From contig CAZWZG010000023.1 in NCBI GenBank assembly GCA_964638245.1, positions 1 through 27,622 of the forward strand: 27,622 bases of DNA, written 5' to 3'. The notes under the pieces were generated by a model. That model saw only the letters and a program-made list of their open reading frames with translations, ran no database searches and had not been told where the DNA came from. Shown piece after piece: positions 18,268 to 24,695 of this stretch (position 1 is its first letter; each line of letters opens with the position of its first letter). The stretch comes from CAZWZG01 sp964638245 (GTDB taxonomy: Bacteria > Pseudomonadota > Alphaproteobacteria > Rhodobacterales > Rhodobacteraceae). Made by a program: the position numbers and the translations under genes.

Positions 18268-20769
18268 TCACCGTTGGTCTGCCAGCGCCTGTGCTTGATT
18301 GACCCAGTTGTCCCGTTTGATGCGTCCAGGGAACCGTAGCAGGTTGCTAACGATTTCGATCTCGGCACCGCCCCAAGCGGCAATTTGGCGGAAGTGGAAG
18401 ATACCGTTGGCGTTGAGCAGCCGTTTCAGCGATGTGCCGATACCGCGAATGTCGGTCAGGTCATCTTCGGCCCCGTCTGGGGTATCCAGTGCGCCGGGGA
18501 TCGCGGTTGTTGGCCTGCCGCCGTTCAAAGGCAGATCATCTTCAGTTTCGACAACGGCGGCCCCTTGGCCTTTGCGCACGTCGGCGGCACGGACGGCGGT
18601 GCCAAAGTCGAGTTCTGTAATGTCCTCGATCTCTTCGATGGTGGACAGAAAATCCTGCACGCGGCTTAACTCATCGGCATCCAGAAAAGCTTCTGCCTCG
18701 GTGGCGGTGTCGAGGAATTCCTGAGAACCAAAGGACTCTGGCCAGGCGTCGAAGACTTGGGATTGGTCCACAATCAGGGCCAGCGAACGCAATTGGCCGT
18801 TCTCTGCCCAGACCGTGATTTTGAAGAACCTACCGGGGATGCGGATATGACGATATGGGCGGTCGTCGTTGCGGAATACTGGGCCTGTAAAGGAGACGAC
18901 GCGCTGGTCTTCGGCGACTGCGTTGCGCAGTACATAGTTTTCTGCAGCGCGCCAGAGATTGCCCTTGCCGGTGCCCGATTGCTCCTCGTCGGCAGTACCT
19001 TGGTTGAAGAACCCGACCTGCGGTGCGGCGTTGGTCCAGAAAAACGTGTCCAGCTCTGCTGCAAGAGCCCGGTTGTCATCCCCCCATGCTGGATCCAGGC
19101 GGCGCACGAGGTGGCCTTTTTGGAACATGCGCGCGATGCGTTCCTTGGAGCGGGGGTTCGGGAAGCCCGGCACTCTTTGCTTCTTGTATATTTCGTCGCC
19201 CGAGAAGTGCGTGCGTTCAAGGCGCGGGTCGATGTACCAGCTATCGGCCTCCGCGCTGTCGAGGGTTGCGACGGTCTCGGCCAACCCTCGGTCATTCGCC
19301 TGCAGGTCGGAGATGGCCCGGGTATCGCGGTCGATGCTTTTGGCGGTTTTGCCGTCGATCATGCAGGCGGTGAAGAAGGCGAGGCGGCGGCGCTTGTTCA
19401 TCACCACGCTGAAATGGTGGTACTTGAGCTCAAACGGGTTGGCCCCCGGGATGGGGTCGAGGAGCGGTGCCGCGTCACCGCGCAATCCGGGGCCGAGCCG
19501 GGGCAAGGGCACGTGAAAGCCGGGGATGAAGTCTGGCAGGTAGCCGCGACGATCTGCAAAACTGTCTGATTCCGCCGTGGGCGGCGGGGCTGGCGGTACG
19601 GTGACCGTGGGCGCGGGCGCGGGCTGTCCAGCCAGCGCGGGGATGCGCACGGATACCTCCAGCGGCAGCGTCCACGTCGCCGTGCCATCGGGGGATATGT
19701 CCATGCTTGCGCCGGGTTTCGGCGCGGGGGTGTCGCGGGGTGCGCCGGCCCCGGTGGTCTCCGCACTCAGCGCGGCGGCGAGGCGTTCCTGCTGGACCGC
19801 AGGCAGACCATGCATCTGGCGGCGCAGGTCGCGCACGATGGAACTGATGCGGATGCCTTCATTGATTTCGAAGGACGACGGATCGCTCCCGCCCCTGCCG
19901 TCGATCCACGGACCACCCCAGTGATGCAGCGCGATCATCTGCCATTCGCTATTGAACACCGGCGACCCGGAGGAGCCGCGCTCGGTGTCCGCAAGGTAGT
20001 GCAGCGCGTCGTCGAAGCGGTTCACAAGCCGGTTCTCGCGCAGTACCACCTCCTTGAAGCGGCCCCGGGGGTGCTGGATAATATTGGCGAATTCGCCGAT
20101 CATGTGCTTGTCGCCCGCATCCGACAGCGGCGCACTGCCGTAGGCGGCCAGCGTCTCGGGCCCGTCCCACCGCTCCCCCACGGCGAAAACGGTGTAATCC
20201 AGCCCGTTGATGGGGTGGGTGATGAAGAAGGACGGATCGATGCGAAAGCGCGTGGATTCACGCACAGCGCCGGTGATGTCGCGTTCGTAGTCGAATTCCA
20301 GCACGCATTGTGCGGCCTTGGCGGGGCTTTCGACCACGTGGTTGTTGGTCAGAAAGAGGTCCGAGCCGATCAGCACGCCAGAGCCGTTGGGCTGGCCCGA
20401 TTTGAAAGCAACGCGGCCAACCGCGCGGGCCTTGCGTGCGCCCATTTCCAGAAAGGCGACGGAGACAAAATCCAGCGTGTCGCCCCAGATCGCTTCGGCT
20501 CCGCCGAAAGCGCGTTCTGCGATGGCTTCGGGCAGAGCGTCGGGGGTCTCCACCTCCCCCGGGCGGCGCGCGGCCTGCCGCCTGACCTGCGCGCTGAGCA
20601 CCTCGGCATCGCCGGGGGAAAGGCTCATCTTGCGCTGCATCCGGCGGGTGATGCGTTCTGGGTTCGGCTCCCCCCCGAAGGGATTGTTGTTGCGGATCTC
20701 GCCCAGCGCATAGGCGATGTCGGAATAGGACTGGCGAATACGCGCGCGGACGATTTCTTCTAGCGTCAT
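18268..20769 (-). CDS. Trypsin-like serine protease fused to NUC1 DNA/RNA non-specific endonuclease and HhH domain
   Basis: This 833-residue protein joins three catalytic or binding modules. Residues 1-115 are a helical N-terminal domain of unknown type. Residues about 118-320 are a V8/trypsin-like protease with His144 (LTNNHVV), Asp191 (NGLDYTVF) and Ser267 (ERGSSGSPVF). A Pro/Ala-rich linker spans about 340-405. Residues about 445-680 are an EndoG/NUC1-type nuclease: His553 in FQKGHLVRR replaces the usual DRGH context, with NAAPQ at 580-584, FNQG at 588-591 and W606/E610 completing the metal-site pattern. Residues about 768-832 are an HhH module (LTDIRGIGTSLKRLLNANGI, HFRQIAAW, NWVNQAQALA) like the NuoE/L21 C-terminal extensions of alphaproteobacteria. 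All catalytic residues are present. No signal peptide is visible, so it acts in the cytoplasm or is exported by an unseen route. The start at 20769 is preferred because GGAG lies six bases upstream; an ATG six codons earlier lacks a site. Confidence 0.9.
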   Translation of the reverse strand: MTLEEIVRARIRQSYSDIAYALGEIRNNNPFGGEPNPERITRRMQRKMSLSPGDAEVLSAQVRRQAARRPGEVETPDALPEAIAERAFGGAEAIWGDTLDFVSVAFLEMGARKARAVGRVAFKSGQPNGSGVLIGSDLFLTNNHVVESPAKAAQCVLEFDYERDITGAVRESTRFRIDPSFFITHPINGLDYTVFAVGERWDGPETLAAYGSAPLSDAGDKHMIGEFANIIQHPRGRFKEVVLRENRLVNRFDDALHYLADTERGSSGSPVFNSEWQMIALHHWGGPWIDGRGGSDPSSFEINEGIRISSIVRDLRRQMHGLPAVQQERLAAALSAETTGAGAPRDTPAPKPGASMDISPDGTATWTLPLEVSVRIPALAGQPAPAPTVTVPPAPPPTAESDSFADRRGYLPDFIPGFHVPLPRLGPGLRGDAAPLLDPIPGANPFELKYHHFSVVMNKRRRLAFFTACMIDGKTAKSIDRDTRAISDLQANDRGLAETVATLDSAEADSWYIDPRLERTHFSGDEIYKKQRVPGFPNPRSKERIARMFQKGHLVRRLDPAWGDDNRALAAELDTFFWTNAAPQVGFFNQGTADEEQSGTGKGNLWRAAENYVLRNAVAEDQRVVSFTGPVFRNDDRPYRHIRIPGRFFKITVWAENGQLRSLALIVDQSQVFDAWPESFGSQEFLDTATEAEAFLDADELSRVQDFLSTIEEIEDITELDFGTAVRAADVRKGQGAAVVETEDDLPLNGGRPTTAIPGALDTPDGAEDDLTDIRGIGTSLKRLLNANGIFHFRQIAAWGGAEIEIVSNLLRFPGRIKRDNWVNQAQALADQR

Positions 20770-20775
20770 TTTATG

Positions 20776-20779
20776 CTCC
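20776..20779 (-). promoter_or_regulatory. Ribosome binding site that decides the protease-nuclease start
   Basis: On the minus strand GGAG is followed by six bases and then ATG at 20769. The alternative ATG at 20787 has only CTACTCAGCACA before it, so the shorter protein beginning MTLEEIVRAR is preferred. Confidence 0.55.
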
Positions 20780-20837
20780 AATTCCATTGTGCTGAGTAGA
20801 ATGAGCGGGCGATCAGGAAATGTCGAATTACTGTTAT

Positions 20838-20846
20838 ATTATATCA
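20838..20846 (-). promoter_or_regulatory. Extended -10 promoter element for the protease-nuclease gene
   Basis: The minus strand reads TGATATAAT, a consensus TATAAT preceded by the TGn extension. A start about 7 bases downstream gives a leader of roughly 60 bases before the ATG at 20769. No good -35 exists at 17 bases (TTGCGG is at 20), which is acceptable for an extended -10 promoter. The AT-rich element stands out from its surroundings. Confidence 0.5.
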
Positions 20847-20991
20847 CGAATACAGCCGGATTACCGCAACTTCACGCGGAAACCGACTCCCGTGATGGTA
20901 GCGTTAATAATTCCGGAAATAAACTCTTGCTCGGAGAGCCCTCGGGCAAACCACTATCCGCTTGAAATTGAACACTTAAAAAGGAAATGCT

Positions 20992-21084
20992 GTGAATGAA
21001 ATCGCGCGTCAAAGGGCGCGCCGGAGACCGTTAAACGGGCGAAACCCTGCTACCACCGGCTTGCGATTTCTTGTGCGAATCTAG
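20992..21084 (+). CDS. Possible 30-residue basic peptide upstream of the metalloprotease
   Basis: A GTG at 20992 is preceded at five bases by AAGGAA within an A-rich stretch. The frame gives a 30-residue peptide, MNEIARQRARRRPLNG and then RNPATTGLRFLVRI, ending in TAG. It is strongly basic (nine Arg, no Lys) with one acidic residue. It lies 117 bases before the metalloprotease ATG. It could be a leader peptide or a small protein, or chance. No family is known to me. Confidence 0.2.
   Translation: MNEIARQRARRRPLNGRNPATTGLRFLVRI
21028..21038. repeat. Short inverted repeat in the divergent promoter region
   Basis: CCGTT and AACGG flank a single A, giving a perfect 5-base palindrome in DNA between two divergent genes. 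It is a candidate operator, but the motif is short and no regulator is encoded nearby. It also lies within the possible 30-residue peptide frame. Confidence 0.2.
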
Positions 21085-21201
21085 TTATTGGTGTATTTCT
21101 TTCGAATTACAAACCGCCTCATTCGCCCGAACCCGTTCAAACTATTTCTTTTATTGCCCTTCGGCTCGCGCACAGAATGAGGCGCTCAAAGGGAGGAAAT
21201 C

Positions 21202-24057
21202 ATGGCAGATAACGTCATTCGCAACGAATACGGCGAAGTGGTCTATATGACCAATCCAACCCAACCGATGCTGGAATCCGCCGTGCCGCTGGCAACGCCA
21301 CAGCAGGTTGCGGATTGGTATCTGCGGTCCATCCGGGAAGAGGTCGGGTTGGCCGGGAACATGATCGAGGGGGACGCGGGCGCGATGGCCGAAAGCGCGC
21401 AGCCGCAGCCCGTGCTGAGCTTCGAGAACGAGAAAGACATCAGCGGCACCAAGGTGGTGGTCTACCAGCAAAAGGTGATGGGGCTCGACGTCTTCGGGGC
21501 GCGGATCGGGATGTCGCTCAATGGCGAGAGCCTTGAGATGACATCGCTGCAGTCCTCGGCCCACGGCAGCGTCATGATTGAGAACCCCGGTGCCAAGTCG
21601 AACGCGGATGACACGCGGTCGGTGCGCAAGACCGATCTGAAGAAATACCTCGGTTTCGACCTCAAAGGTGCCGACAAAATCCGGATCGAGCGGCAGGTCG
21701 TTTACAGATACGAACCCGATGAGCGTGAAGAACGCCATGAGCATAAGGGCTGCATCGCCGATTCCACCGAAATTCCCGCGTTGAAAGGCGCTGATTTCGA
21801 CGGTCTGGAGAAGGGCAAACACTACATCGCCGACGAGGTGCTGTTCGAGGCACCACTGGGCGAGGGGCAATCCTCCGTCAATTGGCGCGCGCTGGTGGAG
21901 CCTGAAAGCGGCACAGTGCTCTATCTGCGGGCGCTCGTGGCCTGCGCGACCGGCATGGTCTTTGACCGCGACCCGCAGACTCAGACAGGTGCGAATGTGT
22001 CTGCCCACAGCACTAACGCGCAATTGAACCCGTTTCGCACCAACCAAACTCTGCAAGGGCTGGTGGCCAATACGCCACAGGATCTGCGCGGAGAATTTGT
22101 GCATGTCACCGAGACACAAGCACCAACACAGGCGCCGCCTACGGTCGGAACGCCTGCCGGTGCTTTCAGCTACAACGCACAGACAGAGAACTTCAACGCG
22201 GTCAACGCCTATCACAACAACGACCGTCTATTCCGAACGATGCAGGACTATGGATTCAATGTTCAGAACTACTTCAACGGAACTAGTTTTCCGGTACCCG
22301 TGGACGCGCGCGCGCTCGGCGATGACGTCAACGCGCAGGCGCCTGGTAATGGGAGCGGTAATGGATTGCTCGAATTGCGATATGGCAAGCTTGCTGCAGG
22401 TCAGACAATCGGGATCGCGACCTCAAACCGAGTTTGCTGGCACGAGTTCGGCCATGCTCTACTATGGGATCACGTGAACAGCCCGAACTTCGGGTTCGCG
22501 CATTCCGCCGGCGACGCATTGGCGGCGATACTGAACGATCCAGGCAGCAATGAACCTGACCGCTTCGCCACCTTCCCGTGGGTGCTGGCCAGTTTCCCGG
22601 CCCTAACCCGCCGCCATGACCGCACGATCGCGTCGGGATGGGCGTGGTTCGGGCCGAACTGGAACACCCAGTACGGCGGCGAACAGGTATTGAGTACGAC
22701 ACTCTTCCGGCTCTACCGCGCAATCGGCGGGGATGCGTCGCAGGTGAACGGCCAGCGCCGTGCCGCGGACTGGACGGCGTTCCTGATTTTCAAAGCGATT
22801 GGTCTTCTGACCTCAACCACACAGTTCCCAGAGGTCTATGAGGGCAACCTTGAGGCTGCCGACAAGACGACCCCGAGTTTCAAGGGCATACCGGGGGGTG
22901 CGCTGCACAAGGTTGTTCGCTGGTCCTTCGAGAAGCAGGGCCTGTTCCAGCCCGGTGCCGCCCCCGGACAGGGCAACAACGTTAACACCGAAGGCAACCC
23001 GCCCGCAGTCGACGTCTACATCGACGATGGTCGCGCCGGTGAATACCAGTACCAGGCAAACCACTGGTCTTGTCAGGACATGTGGGTGCGCCGGTCCGCC
23101 GACGGCGGGACCGCTCATGAGCAACCCGTCGTGGGGCAGACAAACTACATGTACGTGCGCGTCAAAAACCGCGGTACGCAGACCGCGGAAAACGTCCGGG
23201 TGGATGCCTACCACGCCCTGCCGGGCACCGGCCTTGCCTTCCCCGACGACTGGCAGCCGATGGCCACGGCGAGCCTGCCAGCCTCTGGTTCTATCGCTTC
23301 GGGCGGCAGCACTATCGTTGGTCCGTTCGCCTTTGTGCCAACCCAGGTAGGGCACGAGTGCCTGCTTGCGATTGCACATGCCAAGGGGGACCAAGGCAAC
23401 AACACGACGATCAACGGGACAATCCCGGAAAGCAGACTTGTTCCCTTCGACAACAACATCGGGCAGCGCAACGTCAACCCGGTCCTGCCAAACCTTCGGC
23501 ACCTCGTGCGATGGTTCAGAGAGCACATCATCTGGGTCCGCAACCCTTACAAGAAGGCGGTTGTGGCGCAGATCGAGTTCCAGTTGCCGCGTTTTCTGCG
23601 CCGTCTCGGCTGGGAGATGAAGATTGCTTCCAGAGGCGGCACGAAATTCGAGATGGGGCCGAGAGAGACCCATAAGGTGTTGCTGCAGATCGAACCGGGT
23701 GACCAGTTCGAGCCGGAGCACGCGCGTAAGGCGATCGCCGAGGGCGACGACAAGATCCACGTCACCACCCTTCTCGATGGCGAGATTTCGGGCGGGATGA
23801 CCTACCAATTGTCGTTCGACAAGGGAGAAGTGGACGAGCCCGATCGCGAAGAGGACAAGCCGAGGGGTCGGCCGGTGATCGTCTCGCGCCGTCCCACCAT
23901 CGAGGAAATCCTCAGGATCCTGCAAGGACAGGTCAGTCGCAGAGGGACCAGTCCGATCCGGACGATCCGTCTTGAGCTAGATTTCGACGATGATTTCGAA
24001 ATGGACGATTTCGAGGATATCGAGGACGACGACGACGAGTTCGGCTCGAACGCCTGA
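21202..24057 (+). CDS. Thermolysin/fungalysin-like zinc metalloprotease with FTP propeptide and C-terminal Ig-like domain
   Basis: This 951-residue protein has an FTP-type propeptide region at about residues 35-120 (ADWYLRSIREEVGL, then GTKVVVYQQKVMGLDVFGAR). Such regions keep thermolysin- and fungalysin-type proteases inactive until cleaved. The zinc site is HEFGH at residues 414-418. The usual third ligand, a Glu in GExxSD, is not present; the equivalent stretch is GFAHSAGD (431-438), so His434 may be the ligand, and His424 (HEFGHALLWDH) fits the metzincin spacing as an alternative. Around residues 600-760 lies a CARDB/Ig-like beta domain (YMYVRVKNRGTQTAENVRVD). The last 25 residues are almost all Asp/Glu/Phe. 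There is no signal peptide, which is odd for this secreted class. GGGAGGAAATC precedes the ATG. It is the first gene of a plus-strand run with the phosphatase and M28 genes. Confidence 0.85.
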   Translation: MADNVIRNEYGEVVYMTNPTQPMLESAVPLATPQQVADWYLRSIREEVGLAGNMIEGDAGAMAESAQPQPVLSFENEKDISGTKVVVYQQKVMGLDVFGARIGMSLNGESLEMTSLQSSAHGSVMIENPGAKSNADDTRSVRKTDLKKYLGFDLKGADKIRIERQVVYRYEPDEREERHEHKGCIADSTEIPALKGADFDGLEKGKHYIADEVLFEAPLGEGQSSVNWRALVEPESGTVLYLRALVACATGMVFDRDPQTQTGANVSAHSTNAQLNPFRTNQTLQGLVANTPQDLRGEFVHVTETQAPTQAPPTVGTPAGAFSYNAQTENFNAVNAYHNNDRLFRTMQDYGFNVQNYFNGTSFPVPVDARALGDDVNAQAPGNGSGNGLLELRYGKLAAGQTIGIATSNRVCWHEFGHALLWDHVNSPNFGFAHSAGDALAAILNDPGSNEPDRFATFPWVLASFPALTRRHDRTIASGWAWFGPNWNTQYGGEQVLSTTLFRLYRAIGGDASQVNGQRRAADWTAFLIFKAIGLLTSTTQFPEVYEGNLEAADKTTPSFKGIPGGALHKVVRWSFEKQGLFQPGAAPGQGNNVNTEGNPPAVDVYIDDGRAGEYQYQANHWSCQDMWVRRSADGGTAHEQPVVGQTNYMYVRVKNRGTQTAENVRVDAYHALPGTGLAFPDDWQPMATASLPASGSIASGGSTIVGPFAFVPTQVGHECLLAIAHAKGDQGNNTTINGTIPESRLVPFDNNIGQRNVNPVLPNLRHLVRWFREHIIWVRNPYKKAVVAQIEFQLPRFLRRLGWEMKIASRGGTKFEMGPRETHKVLLQIEPGDQFEPEHARKAIAEGDDKIHVTTLLDGEISGGMTYQLSFDKGEVDEPDREEDKPRGRPVIVSRRPTIEEILRILQGQVSRRGTSPIRTIRLELDFDDDFEMDDFEDIEDDDDEFGSNA

Positions 24058-24140
24058 CCGTCCCCACGACAGTGCGCGTCCGGCCATGGCGAGCGGTTCC
24101 ACCGCCGAACGCGCGCAGTCACGAACCATAGAGAGGCTCG

Positions 24141-24680
24141 GTGTCTTTGCTCCAACGGAGTCCCATACTCACCCGCCGCTTTCCGGTCCACAAGATCGTG
24201 CCTACGCCGGTCATGCGCAGGCGATACAGGCTGCGATTGTGGACGGCGACGATCATTCTGGTGCGGCACGCCGACATCGTGCACGGGGGGAACGACCCCT
24301 TCCTTTCCCCCGCCGGTCAGGCGCGCGCAGAACTGTTGCGCGATATGCTGCAGGACGAAGGCATCAGCGCGGTTTTTGTGACTAACACCAACCGTTCGAG
24401 GCAGACCGGCACGCCGACCGCGGCAGGCGCGGGCGTGGCGCTGACCACCTATCCGGCGCTTGATGCGGCGTGGCTGGCGGCGCGCGTGCGCACGCACCAT
24501 GCCGGACAATCGGTGCTGGTGGTGGCGCATTCCAACACCGTGGATGACATCGCCGCAGCGTTCGGCGCCGAGGGCGTGTTTGAGCTGGCTGAAAACCAGT
24601 TCAACCGGATGTTCGTTATCACCCGCGCGTGGTGCACCACCCGCCTTGTCAGACTGCGTTTTGGCGCTGCAACGCCATAG
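24141..24680 (+). CDS. Histidine phosphatase superfamily protein (phosphoglycerate mutase-like)
   Basis: This 179-residue protein has the histidine-phosphatase fold signature. The phospho-acceptor motif is LVRHAD with His43, an RHA variant of the common RHG. Arg85 lies in NTNRSRQT, matching the conserved R-x-x-Q-T pocket, and His130 is in VVAHSNT. The reaction is probably phosphomonoester hydrolysis, with the substrate unknown; the protein is short and lacks the insert of true phosphoglycerate mutases. The first 36 residues are a basic extension (MRRRYRLRLW) leading into the first strand, not a clear signal peptide. GTG at 24141 is chosen because an in-frame TAG lies at 24129-24131 and AGAGG precedes it; ATG at 24213 is an alternative start. 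It sits 83 bases after the metalloprotease and 15 before the M28 gene, so all three are probably cotranscribed. Confidence 0.8.
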   Translation: MSLLQRSPILTRRFPVHKIVPTPVMRRRYRLRLWTATIILVRHADIVHGGNDPFLSPAGQARAELLRDMLQDEGISAVFVTNTNRSRQTGTPTAAGAGVALTTYPALDAAWLAARVRTHHAGQSVLVVAHSNTVDDIAAAFGAEGVFELAENQFNRMFVITRAWCTTRLVRLRFGAATP

Positions 24681-24695
24681 CAAAAGGATACTACT

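Larger units (their letters stand above)
20788..21201. other. Divergent intergenic region between protease-nuclease and metalloprotease genes
   Basis: This 414-base region must hold promoters for both directions. It contains the extended -10 element for the minus-strand gene, a possible small reading frame at 20992-21084, the palindrome GGCGCGCC at 21016-21023, and the inverted repeat CCGTT-A-AACGG at 21028-21038. A weak plus-strand pair (TTGTGC at 21071, TATTTC at 21094, 17 bases apart) could serve the metalloprotease operon, but I do not rely on it. Confidence 0.45.

Noticed and set aside
18757..20763. Plus-strand frames of 270 and 317 residues
   Set aside because: They are antisense to the protease-nuclease gene, which has intact catalytic motifs throughout both stretches.
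22813..23925. Long minus-strand frame of 370 residues
   Set aside because: It lies antisense inside the metalloprotease gene, whose zinc-site and domain motifs are clear; long shadow frames are expected in GC-rich DNA.
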